This document shows positions 46,913-54,594 of a stretch of 64,000 nt of DNA, piece after piece. The notes under the pieces were generated by a model, which was given only the letters and a program-made list of their open reading frames with translations, did no database searches and was not told the origin of the DNA. The translations under genes were made by a program, and so were the position numbers. Numbering within the stretch: position 1 is the stretch's first letter; each line of letters begins with the position of its first letter. The DNA lies in contig NZ_JAGGRI010000012.1 in NCBI RefSeq assembly GCF_018612875.1, forward strand, positions 1 to 64,000. The letters are read 5' to 3'. Source of the DNA: Lysobacter sp. ISL-50. Its GTDB lineage: Bacteria; Pseudomonadota; Gammaproteobacteria; Xanthomonadales; Xanthomonadaceae.

Positions 46913-48616
46913 ATGCCGCGTTACCTGCTCAAATTCGCGCTGTGCCTGCTGCTGGCCGGCTTCAGCGGCGGCGTGTTCGCGCAGACGCGCGCCTGGCTCG
47001 ATCGCGACAGCGTCCGCGCCGGCGAGACCGTCACGCTCAACGTGGAATCCGACGGCAATGTCGGCGGCGGCCCGGACTATTCGCCGCTGTACGAAGATTT
47101 CGAACCCCTCGACAGCAAGTCCAACACCCGCATCGAACCGGGCAACGGCGGCATGGTGGCCCGCAGCCGCTACGTGCTGACCCTGCGGCCCAAGCGCAGC
47201 GGGCGGCTCACCGTGGCGGCCCTGCGCGTGGGCGGCGTCTACACCAAGCCGTTGAATCTGTACGTCGAGCCCGAGCCGGCGGACACGCAGCCGGCGATCG
47301 CCTCCAGCGCGCAGGTGTTCGTCGAAGTCGTGCCCGACGATGAAAATCCTTACGTGCAGCAGGCGGTGGGTTGGCTGGTGCGGTTGTATTCGTCGGTGCC
47401 TATCGTCGGCGGCAAACTCGATCAGCCGGTGCCCGACGGCGCCTCGCTGATGAAGATCGGCGACGACGCCCAGTACGAACGCAACATCGGCGGCAACACC
47501 TACACCGTGGTCGAGCGCCGCTATCTGCTGGTGCCCGAGCGCAGCGGCCGGATGAGCGTGCCGCCGGCGGCGTTCGACGGCCGCAGCGCGCCGAGCCTGA
47601 TCGATCAACTGGTCGGCGGCGGCGGCGATCCGCAGCACGCGCGCAGCAAGTCGCGCGTGCTCAACGTGCGGCCGGTGCCGGCCAACGCGCCGCAGCCGTG
47701 GCTGCCGCTGCGCAGTCTGGATCTGCGTTACCGCACCACGCCGCAGCAACTGCGCATGGGCAACGCCGCCAGCGTGGTGGTCGAGGCCACCGTCGATGGC
47801 GCGAGTCTGGCGCAGTTGCCGGAATTGCAGTTGCCGCCGATCGACGGTGTGCAGGTATTCGCCGAGCCGGTGCAGGCCGACGAAGGCTTCACCGGCGGCC
47901 GGCCGCGGGTGAAGCTGACGCGCAAATTCTCGCTGGTGCCGGCGCGCGAAGGGCCGGTGCATCTGGACGGTCTGCGCCTGGACTGGTGGGACGTGGCCGC
48001 CGGCACCGCGCGCAGCGCGAGCTTGCCGGCGCTGAGTTGGACGGTCACGCCGGCTTCGGGCGCGGCGACCGGCTCGGCCCGCGCGACCGGCCCGGCCGCG
48101 GATGCCGCGGGCGGCGAGGGCAACGCTGCCGCCGGCGCGGTCGATGCCAGTGGCGCGGCGACGTCGGGAGGTACCGGCTGGGCGGTCGCGGCGGTGCTGT
48201 TCGCGCTGCTGTGGCTGGCGACGCTGCTATGGGCGCTGCACCTGCGCGCGCAACCGCGCGGGTTCGCCGCCGCCAAGCCGGCGCCGCAGGCGGCCGCAAC
48301 CGAGGCCGCGGCCTTGACCTTGAATTTGCCGGCGCTGCGTCAGTTGATCGACGTCGGCGACTTCGACCATATCGCCAGCGTGCTGCGTGGGCTCGCGCGC
48401 CCGCCCGCCCGTGACGACGACGAACTGATCGAACGGTTGGCCGACCCGGGCCAGCGCGGGGCCGTGCAGGCGCTGCGCCGCGCGCGCTGGGGCGGCGGCG
48501 ACGGCGTGGCCGCGCGCACCGCGCTGCGCGCCGCGTTCGCCAAGGCGCCGCAGTGGCGGCAGGCGCAGGGCGAGGCGGCTTCGCCGCTGGCGCCGCTTTA
48601 TCCGGTGCGCAAGTAA
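46913..48616 (+). CDS. batD: BatD-like periplasmic/membrane protein
   Basis: A 567-residue protein with a signal peptide ending near residue 23 (GGVFA/QT), several Ig-like beta repeats (AWLDRDSVRAGETVTLNVES, LLVPERSGRMSVPPAAFDG, LVPAREGPVHLDGLRLDWWD) and one membrane helix (about residues 420-440, AVLFALLWLATLLWALHL) with a cytosolic helical tail. This is the BatD layout. An Ala/Gly-rich linker precedes the helix. It is the last gene of the MoxR/Bat operon. A longer in-frame reading upstream covers the preceding gene and is rejected. Confidence 0.92.
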   Translation: MPRYLLKFALCLLLAGFSGGVFAQTRAWLDRDSVRAGETVTLNVESDGNVGGGPDYSPLYEDFEPLDSKSNTRIEPGNGGMVARSRYVLTLRPKRSGRLTVAALRVGGVYTKPLNLYVEPEPADTQPAIASSAQVFVEVVPDDENPYVQQAVGWLVRLYSSVPIVGGKLDQPVPDGASLMKIGDDAQYERNIGGNTYTVVERRYLLVPERSGRMSVPPAAFDGRSAPSLIDQLVGGGGDPQHARSKSRVLNVRPVPANAPQPWLPLRSLDLRYRTTPQQLRMGNAASVVVEATVDGASLAQLPELQLPPIDGVQVFAEPVQADEGFTGGRPRVKLTRKFSLVPAREGPVHLDGLRLDWWDVAAGTARSASLPALSWTVTPASGAATGSARATGPAADAAGGEGNAAAGAVDASGAATSGGTGWAVAAVLFALLWLATLLWALHLRAQPRGFAAAKPAPQAAATEAAALTLNLPALRQLIDVGDFDHIASVLRGLARPPARDDDELIERLADPGQRGAVQALRRARWGGGDGVAARTALRAAFAKAPQWRQAQGEAASPLAPLYPVRK

Positions 48617-48635
48617 GAGCGAATCTGCCTGGAAG

Positions 48636-48830
48636 AGCAAATCCCCCTGGCCCTCCGGCCCACAGGCACAGCCTGTGGGCGTTCAGTGCCGCGCGAACCT
48701 GCGGTTCGCAAGCGCGGCCCTTCACCCTTTTCAAAGGGGGGAACCGGGTCTGGTTGGGGGCGTAGGGATATTCCGAACCCCGCTGTTGCCGTTCCCCCCT
48801 TTGAAAAAGGGGGGCAGGGGGGATTCGCTC
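48636..48830. repeat. Family C palindrome pair, one copy interrupted by nested hairpins
   Basis: Left copy: AAATCCCCCTGGCCC, interrupted by about 75 bases, then CCCTTTTCAAAGGGGGGAA. Right copy, inverted and uninterrupted: GTTCCCCCCTTTGAAAAAGG at 48791-48810 and GGGG runs after it. The interrupting segment contains two hairpins of its own (GCCCACAGGC/GCCTGTGGGC and CCGCGCGAACC/GGTTCGC..GCGCGG). The dctA ATG follows at 48908. Confidence 0.75.
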
Positions 48831-48907
48831 CACCCCCAAGCCATCGGTAAAAAAGCCCCCGCCAACCCCTGGTGTATCCTGCCCGCTGTTTTGGCCAGGC
48901 CGGATTC

Positions 48908-50284
48908 ATGAGCGAAACCTCCAACCCGGGCAAGAAACTGCCGCTGCACTGGAAGATGGCGATCGGCTTCGCGGCCGGTCTGATCCTGGGGCTGATCGTC
49001 TACGCCGCCGGCATCGGCAGCGTGAGCTGGGCGCAACTGGCCGGCAACGCCTGTCCGGCGCTCGCGCCCGGCGCCGAACTGGGCTGGCAATGCCGCCCGC
49101 TGCTCAAGCTGTTCACCGAAATGGTCACCGCGCCGGCCGGCGAAATCTTCCTGCGCCTGATCTTCATGCTGGTGATCCCGCTGCTGTTCTCGGCCCTGGT
49201 CATGGGCGTGAGCGAGATGGGCGACATACGCTCCTTCGGCCGCGTGGGTTGGCGCACCCTGGGCCTGACCGTGATCATGTCCGGTCTGGCGGTGGTGCTC
49301 GGCCTGGTCATGGTCAACATCTTCCAGCCCGGCGCCGGCGTCGATCCGGCCCAGGCCCAGCAGTTGATGAGCGAGAACGCCGAGCGCACGCAAAGCATCG
49401 TCGCCGGCAGCGCGCATGCCCCCAAGGGCATCCAGATGCTGATCTCGATCGTGCCCGACAACGTCATCAAGGCCGCCGCCGACGACGCGATCCTGGCGGT
49501 GATGTTCTTCGCCCTGATGATCGGCGTCGGCACCGTGCTGACCCGTTCCAAGGCGGTGGACACGCTGCGCGAAGGCATCCAGGGCCTGTTCGATATTTCG
49601 ATGACGCTGATCGGCCTGGTGATCAAGCTGGCGCCGTATGCGGTGTTCTGCTTCATGTTCAACCTGGCCTCGGCGTTCGGCTGGGACTTGCTGTTCAAGC
49701 TGGCCAAGTACGTGGCCGTGGTGGTCGCGGCGCTGGCCATCCACCTGTTCGTGGTCTATTCGCTGGCGCTCAAGTTCATCGGCGGCCGCTCGCCGCTGGA
49801 GTTCTTCAAGGGCGCGCAGGAAGCGATGGTGCTGGCGTTCTCCACCGCGTCCAGCAACGCGACCCTGCCGACCGCGCTGCGCGTGGCCGACGAATTGAAA
49901 TTGCCGCGGCGCATCTCGCGCTTCGTGCTCACCGTCGGCGCGACCGCGAACCAGAACGGCACCGCCTTGTTCGAAGGCGTCACGGTGATCTTCCTGGCGC
50001 AGTTCTTCGGCGTCGATCTGACCCTGGGCCAGCAGGTCATGGTGATGCTGGTGTGCATCCTCGGCGGCATCGGCACGGCCGGCGTTCCGTCGGGCTCGTT
50101 GCCGGTGGTGGCGATGATCTGCGCTATGGTCAAGGTGCCGCCGGAAGGCATCGGCCTGATCCTGGGCGTCAACCACTTCCTCGACATGTGCCGGACCACG
50201 CTGAACGTCACCGGCGATATCGCCATCGCCGCGATGGTTTCGCGCGGAGTCGAAGATCCGCCGGCGGAGCAGTTGAGCGACTGA
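48908..50284 (+). CDS. Dicarboxylate/amino acid:cation symporter (DctA/GltP family)
   Basis: A 458-residue inner-membrane symporter of the DAACS family with about eight membrane helices and two re-entrant loops. Family signatures include FSTASSNATLPTAL (first hairpin loop), NQNGTALFEGVTVIFLAQF, GGIGTAGVPSGSLPVVA and NHFLDMCRTTLNVTGDI, which carries substrate and cation ligands. Substrate could be C4-dicarboxylates or glutamate/aspartate. The ATG at 48908 begins SETSNPGKKLPLHWK. It has its own terminator and is separate from the Bat operon. Confidence 0.93.
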   Translation: MSETSNPGKKLPLHWKMAIGFAAGLILGLIVYAAGIGSVSWAQLAGNACPALAPGAELGWQCRPLLKLFTEMVTAPAGEIFLRLIFMLVIPLLFSALVMGVSEMGDIRSFGRVGWRTLGLTVIMSGLAVVLGLVMVNIFQPGAGVDPAQAQQLMSENAERTQSIVAGSAHAPKGIQMLISIVPDNVIKAAADDAILAVMFFALMIGVGTVLTRSKAVDTLREGIQGLFDISMTLIGLVIKLAPYAVFCFMFNLASAFGWDLLFKLAKYVAVVVAALAIHLFVVYSLALKFIGGRSPLEFFKGAQEAMVLAFSTASSNATLPTALRVADELKLPRRISRFVLTVGATANQNGTALFEGVTVIFLAQFFGVDLTLGQQVMVMLVCILGGIGTAGVPSGSLPVVAMICAMVKVPPEGIGLILGVNHFLDMCRTTLNVTGDIAIAAMVSRGVEDPPAEQLSD

Positions 50285-50309
50285 GGCCTCAGTCGCGTTA
50301 CCGACATCG

Positions 50310-50340
50310 AACGCCCGCCTTCATGGCGGGCGTTTCGTTT
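50310..50340 (+). terminator. Rho-independent terminator of the symporter gene
   Basis: ACGCCCGCC and GGCGGGCGT pair around TTCAT, followed by TTCGTTT. Confidence 0.85.
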
Positions 50341-50406
50341 GCGCCGTCGATCGCGTCGGCGCGCGCAGCGATGCATGGATTTTTCTTGGTGTTGATGTCT
50401 TGATGT

Positions 50407-50423
50407 AAGCGATCAGATCGCTT
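50407..50423. promoter_or_regulatory. Perfect palindrome, possible operator
   Basis: AAGCGATCAGATCGCTT is an 8-bp perfect inverted repeat around one base in the spacer upstream of the outer-membrane channel gene. Its role is unknown. Confidence 0.4.
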
Positions 50424-50482
50424 AGTGGCACATCCAATGTGCTGAGATCACAGCCACTACCGTGCGCGCCCGAACCATTGCG

Positions 50483-50519
50483 CGGTAATCGCACAATACT
50501 TCGTATTTCGCACTTGATG
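50483..50519. promoter_or_regulatory. PcaR-type operator upstream of the channel gene
   Basis: CGGTAATCGCACAA followed by TCG, a TATTTCG and CACTTGA at fixed spacing. GTAATCGCAC and TATTTCGCAC are imperfect direct repeats 19 bases apart. The same arrangement lies in the pcaR-pcaI gap at 52722-52758. Resembles the known GTTCGATAATCGCAC PcaR box of Pseudomonas (from memory). Binding is inferred. Confidence 0.6.
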
Positions 50520-50744
50520 TGCGAGTGCGAGCGGTTCTAGCGTTGCTCCGGTCCTGGAAGCAAGCAATGCGCAAACGCTCCGTTCGATGCGCACGGATTC
50601 GCTTGCCGGGATCGCCCCGCGTATCGCCAGATCGGCGCCGTGGTGGATGAGCCGATGCCGCGTATTCGCCGCGTACTCGCAATGCGTCGTCATGACGGGC
50701 GAGGGCCGGCTGCGCAGAACCCGTTCCGCAGAGGGGGATAACTG

Positions 50745-51677
50745 ATGTGCAACCGATTCGGCGCGAGCGTGCTCGCGCTTGCCTTGGCTTTGCCTGCGCC
50801 GGCGTTCGCGCTCGATCTGCCGGCGCCGCCGGTCAATCTGGGGTCGACCAGTTTCGAGGACGGCGGCGGCGGCAAGGGCTTGATGTTCCAGTGGAGCATG
50901 AGCCATTTTCGCGCGTCCGACAGTTACGATGCCGCCGGCCGGCGCCGGCCCGGCGCGTTCAACCGCGATCTGTGGGTGGCGCGGCCGCATCTGGCGTATG
51001 CCTGGGACATGCCCGTGCTGGGCGGCTTGCCGGGTGTCGAGGTCATCCAGCCCATCGCCAGCATCGATATCAAGACAGCGACCCTGGACGAATCCCAGAC
51101 CCGGCTGGGCAACACGTTCGTCGGTCCGTTCGTGCAATGGTCGGGCAAGAAGTTGTTCGGCCGGCCTTTCAGTTCGCGCCTGACCCTCGGCTTCAACCTG
51201 CCGCTGGGCGCGTACGACCGCAATGCCGCGTTGAACCTGGGAAATCACTATTGGAGCTTCAATCCGTACTACGCCTTCACTTGGCGCGCCACGGACAAGC
51301 TCGAGACCAGTGGCCGCCTGATGTATCTGTGGAACGGCCGCAACAACGATCCGGAGACCGCGGTGCAGGCGCGGTTCGGCGCACCGCTGCGGCATACCCA
51401 GGTCGGGCAGGCTTGGCATATGAATCTGAGCGTGTCGTATCAGATCGCGCCGCAATGGCGATTGGGCGTCGGCGGCTATGTGTTCAACCAGATCGATCCC
51501 GATCGCATCAACGGCATCCGCCAGCCCGGTTCGAAGGAGCATCTGTTCGGCGTCGGCCCCGGAGTGCAGTGGCGCGGCGACAAGGATCGGTTGATCGCGA
51601 ACTACTACTTCGAAAGTCACGCGCGCAATCGCGCCGAAGGCGAGCAACTGGTGTTGCGCTGGATGCACGTGTTCTGA
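50745..51677 (+). CDS. Outer-membrane beta-barrel channel (phenol MetA-pathway type)
   Basis: A 310-residue protein with a signal peptide ending around residue 22 (APAFA/LD). The mature part consists of alternating amphipathic strands (WVARPHLAYAWDMPV, FSSRLTLGFNLPLGAYD, YWSFNPYYAFTWRATDKLE, RLGVGGYVFNQ) and ends in LRWMHVF, a typical outer-membrane terminal aromatic. The pattern matches the family found beside meta-pathway phenol/toluene genes (Phenol_MetA_deg). It likely passes aromatic substrates across the outer membrane. A strong GAGGGGGATAACTG ribosome site precedes the ATG. Confidence 0.85.
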   Translation: MCNRFGASVLALALALPAPAFALDLPAPPVNLGSTSFEDGGGGKGLMFQWSMSHFRASDSYDAAGRRRPGAFNRDLWVARPHLAYAWDMPVLGGLPGVEVIQPIASIDIKTATLDESQTRLGNTFVGPFVQWSGKKLFGRPFSSRLTLGFNLPLGAYDRNAALNLGNHYWSFNPYYAFTWRATDKLETSGRLMYLWNGRNNDPETAVQARFGAPLRHTQVGQAWHMNLSVSYQIAPQWRLGVGGYVFNQIDPDRINGIRQPGSKEHLFGVGPGVQWRGDKDRLIANYYFESHARNRAEGEQLVLRWMHVF

Positions 51678-51706
51678 GCGCTGCCGCCGCCCCGCGCCGC
51701 CGCCGC

Positions 51707-51735
51707 CCCGCGCCGCCGCCGCGCGGCGGCGGCGG
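51707..51735. terminator. GCC/GGC palindrome between convergent genes
   Basis: CCGCCGCCGC and GCGGCGGCGG face each other at about 51712-51731, embedded in CCGCCG low-complexity sequence. A strong hairpin without a T tract between the channel gene and pcaR, possibly a bidirectional barrier. Confidence 0.45.
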
Positions 51736-51781
51736 GAACCGAGCGATCGCCCGCGCGCCGCGCGACCGGCTCGCGGCCGGC

Positions 51782-52642
51782 TCAGTGCAGCAACGATTCC
51801 AACTGCATCGCCGCGCGGCGCAACTCCGGCAATACCTCGCTTTCCAGCGCGCGCAAGGTGACCCGCGCCGTCGCGGTGCCGACGTTGATCGCCGCGACGA
51901 TTTCGCCCTTGGGCGCGCGCACCGGCACCGATATCGAGCGCAGTCCCAGTTCCAGTTCCTGATCGACGATGCAGTAGCCGCTGCGCCTGGCCTTGGTCAG
52001 CAGTTCGCGCAAACGATCGCGTTCGACCACGGTGCGGTCGGTGCGCGGGCGCATCGCCACGCTCGCCAGGTAGGCATCGAGCCGCTCCGCCGGCAGGTGC
52101 GCCAGCAGGATGCGGCCCAGCGAGGAGCAATAGGCCGGAATGCGGCTGCCGGGGCGCAGGCCGATCGACATGATGCGCACCGTTTCGGCGCGCGCCACAT
52201 ACAGTGCTTCGTCTTCGTCCAGCACGCCCAGCGAACACGACTCGTGGATGCGGTCGCGCAATCCGTCGAGTACCGGTTGCGCCATCTGCGCCAGGGTCGC
52301 CGACGACAGGTAGGCATTGCCGATGCCCAGCACCCGCGGCAGCAACGAGTAACCGCCATCGTGCTCGGCGACATAGCCCAGGCGCAGCATCGTGTACAGC
52401 GCGCGCCGCACCGCCGCGCGCGGAATCCCGACCTCCAGGCTGATCTGCGAAACCGTCAGCACCCGGCTATGCCCGGTGAACGCGCGCAGCACCGCCAGCC
52501 CGCGCGCGAAGGACGTCATGAAGTCCGGATCGCCTTCGCAGACTTCGATGGTTTCCATGATGTGACGAACCGCGCCGGAACGTTGCGGCGGCGCGGGCGC
52601 AGCGGCTGCGCGGGACACGGATTTAGGCGAGGGTTTTTTCAT
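51782..52642 (-). CDS. pcaR: IclR family regulator of the pca genes
   Basis: A 286-residue IclR-type regulator of the PcaR/PcaU/PobR group, which typically responds to 3-oxoadipate or protocatechuate. After a variable 40-residue N-terminal tail, the HTH is FARGLAVLRAFTGHSRVLTV..ISLEVGIPRAAVRRALYTML, then a linker and the effector domain with CSLGVLDEDEALYVAR, RILLAHLP and SISVPVRAPKGEIVAAIN. It is divergent from pcaI, and an operator-like sequence (52722-52758) lies between them. Confidence 0.93.
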   Translation of the reverse strand: MKKPSPKSVSRAAAAPAPPQRSGAVRHIMETIEVCEGDPDFMTSFARGLAVLRAFTGHSRVLTVSQISLEVGIPRAAVRRALYTMLRLGYVAEHDGGYSLLPRVLGIGNAYLSSATLAQMAQPVLDGLRDRIHESCSLGVLDEDEALYVARAETVRIMSIGLRPGSRIPAYCSSLGRILLAHLPAERLDAYLASVAMRPRTDRTVVERDRLRELLTKARRSGYCIVDQELELGLRSISVPVRAPKGEIVAAINVGTATARVTLRALESEVLPELRRAAMQLESLLH

Positions 52643-52942
52643 ATGTTTTTTCTACTGATTTTTAGTGGTGCTTATGGCACCAGTTGAATGCAGTAAATGT
52701 GTCGGCGCTCGATCGACTGTCCGGTAATCGCACAAAAAATCGATATTCGAACTTGAATGCTGCGCCGCGATCACCCTAGCGTCTGTCGCGACGGAGCGCC
52801 ACTGCCACTTTGCGCAGCGACCGATTCGTCGAATGCGATGCCGGGCGCGCAGCGCTCCCGGCGCGCGACGAACCGACGCGGCGCATGCGCGAAGGTTCGC
52901 ACCACTCCCACGATTTCCAGATCCGATCCAGGGACGCGACAC
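52643..52942. promoter_or_regulatory. Divergent pcaR-pcaI control region
   Basis: Three hundred bases between the divergent pcaR and pcaI genes without a supportable ORF. It contains the operator-like element at 52722-52758 and presumably both promoters, which could not be assigned with confidence. Confidence 0.6.
52722..52758. promoter_or_regulatory. PcaR-type operator in the pcaR-pcaI gap
   Basis: CGGTAATCGCACAA followed by TCG, ATATTCG and AACTTGA at the same spacing as at 50483-50519. The first 14 bases are identical in both places. GTAATCGCAC and ATATTCGAAC form the imperfect direct repeat here, again 19 bases apart. Confidence 0.65.
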
Positions 52943-53803
52943 ATGGCCGACATCATCGAACTGCGCGAAGCCATCGCCACGCATGTGAGCGACGGCGATT
53001 TCGTCGCGCTGGAGGGATTCACCCACCTGATTCCTTTCGCCGCCGGCCACGAACTGATCCGCCAGCGGCGACGCCGCTTGACGTTGGCGCGGATGACGCC
53101 GGACCTGATCTACGATCAACTCATCGGCGCCGGTTGCGCGGACGCGCTGATCTATTCGTGGGGCGGCAATCCCGGCGTCGGCTCGCTGCATCGTCTGCGC
53201 GATGCGATCGAACACGGTTGGCCCAGGCCGCTGAGCGCGCGTGAGCACAGTCACGCCGATCTGGCCAACGCCTACGTCGCCGGCGCGGCCGGCTTGCCGT
53301 TCGCGGTGTTGCGCGCCTACGCCGGCTCGGACTTGCCCAAGGTCAATCCGCAGATCCGCTTCATCGAGTGTCCGTTCACCGCCGAACGTCTGGCCGCGGT
53401 GCCGGCGCTGCGGCCGGACGTGACCGTGATCCATGCGCAAAAAGCCGACAGGAAAGGCAACGTGCTGCTGTGGGGGATACTCGGCGTGCAGAAGGAGGCC
53501 GCGCTCGCGGCGCGCCGGGTGATCGTCACGGTCGAGGAAATCGTCGACGACCTCGATGCCTGGCCGAACGCCTGCATCCTGCCCGGCTGGACCATCGACG
53601 CGGTATGCGCGGTTTCCGGCGGCGCGTTTCCTTCCTACGCGCACGGCTACTACGCCCGCGACAGCCGCTTCTACACGGCCTGGGACGCGATCGCCCGCGA
53701 TCGCGAAACCTTCTCGGACTGGATCGAGCGGTATGTGCTCGCCACCGACGATTTCGCCGGATTCCGCCGCAAGTTCGACGAGACCCACGGGGTCGCGGCA
53801 TGA
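52943..53803 (+). CDS. pcaI: 3-oxoadipate CoA-transferase subunit A
   Basis: Alpha subunit of the succinyl-CoA:3-oxoadipate CoA-transferase, 286 residues. With its 264-residue partner it matches the larger glutaconate-CoA-transferase-like CatI/CatJ type rather than the shorter Pseudomonas putida PcaIJ (about 230 and 213). Features include DGDFVALEGFTHLIPFAAGHELIRQ, YSWGGNPGVGSLHR and HAQKADRKGNVLLWG. The ATG at 52943 is preceded by CAGGGACGCGAC. It overlaps pcaJ by four bases. Confidence 0.93.
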   Translation: MADIIELREAIATHVSDGDFVALEGFTHLIPFAAGHELIRQRRRRLTLARMTPDLIYDQLIGAGCADALIYSWGGNPGVGSLHRLRDAIEHGWPRPLSAREHSHADLANAYVAGAAGLPFAVLRAYAGSDLPKVNPQIRFIECPFTAERLAAVPALRPDVTVIHAQKADRKGNVLLWGILGVQKEAALAARRVIVTVEEIVDDLDAWPNACILPGWTIDAVCAVSGGAFPSYAHGYYARDSRFYTAWDAIARDRETFSDWIERYVLATDDFAGFRRKFDETHGVAA

Positions 53804-54594
53804 GCGGGAGCGACTTCAGCACCGAGGAAATCATGACCGTCGCCGCGGCGCGGCGCCTGCCCGATCGCGCGGTGTGCTTCGTCGGCATCGGCCTGCCGTC
53901 CGCCGCCGCCAATCTGGCGCGGCTGACCCATGCGCCGAACGCGGTGCTGATCTACGAATCCGGCCCGATCGGCACGCGTCCGCGCGTGCTGCCCTTGTCG
54001 ATCGGCGACGGCGAACTGGCCGAAACCGCCGACATGGTGGTCGCTACGCCGGAGATATTCCGTTACTGGCTGCAGGGCGGCCGCGTCGATGTCGGCTTTC
54101 TCGGCACGGCCCAGATCGATCGCTTCGCCAATCTCAACACCACCGTGATCGGCGATTACGTCGCGCCGAAGGTGCGCCTGCCCGGCGCAGGCGGCGCGCC
54201 GGAGATCGCCGCCTGCGCGCGCGAGGTGCTGGTGATCGTCAAGCAGTCGGCGCGCAGCTTCGTCGAGAAGCTGGATTTCGTGACCTCGGTGGGTCACGGC
54301 GAAGGCGGCGATCATCGCCAACGCCTTCGCCTGCCGGGACGGGGGCCGACCGCGGTGATCACCGACCTGTGCGTGATGGAGCCCGATGCGCACAGCCGCG
54401 AACTGACCGTGGTCAGCCTGCATCCGGGGGTGAGCCGCGAGCAGGTCGAGTGCGCGACCGGCTGGCCGCCGCGCTTCGCCGCGGACCTGGGCATCACTCC
54501 CGCGCCCAGTTCGCGCGAGCTGGACACCCTGCGCGCCTTGCAGGCGCGCAGCGCCGCGGCGCACGGCGCGCAGCCACAAGCGGGTGCGGCATGA
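53800..54594 (+). CDS. pcaJ: 3-oxoadipate CoA-transferase subunit B
   Basis: Beta subunit of 264 residues. The segment LIYESGPIGTRPRVLPLSIGDGELAETAD, split over residues about 49-78, carries the Glu of the ESG motif that forms the covalent CoA thioester in this enzyme group. RFANLNTTVIGDY and VITDLCVMEPD are further family segments. Four-base overlaps with pcaI and pcaF indicate tight coupling. Confidence 0.93.
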   Translation: MSGSDFSTEEIMTVAAARRLPDRAVCFVGIGLPSAAANLARLTHAPNAVLIYESGPIGTRPRVLPLSIGDGELAETADMVVATPEIFRYWLQGGRVDVGFLGTAQIDRFANLNTTVIGDYVAPKVRLPGAGGAPEIAACAREVLVIVKQSARSFVEKLDFVTSVGHGEGGDHRQRLRLPGRGPTAVITDLCVMEPDAHSRELTVVSLHPGVSREQVECATGWPPRFAADLGITPAPSSRELDTLRALQARSAAAHGAQPQAGAA

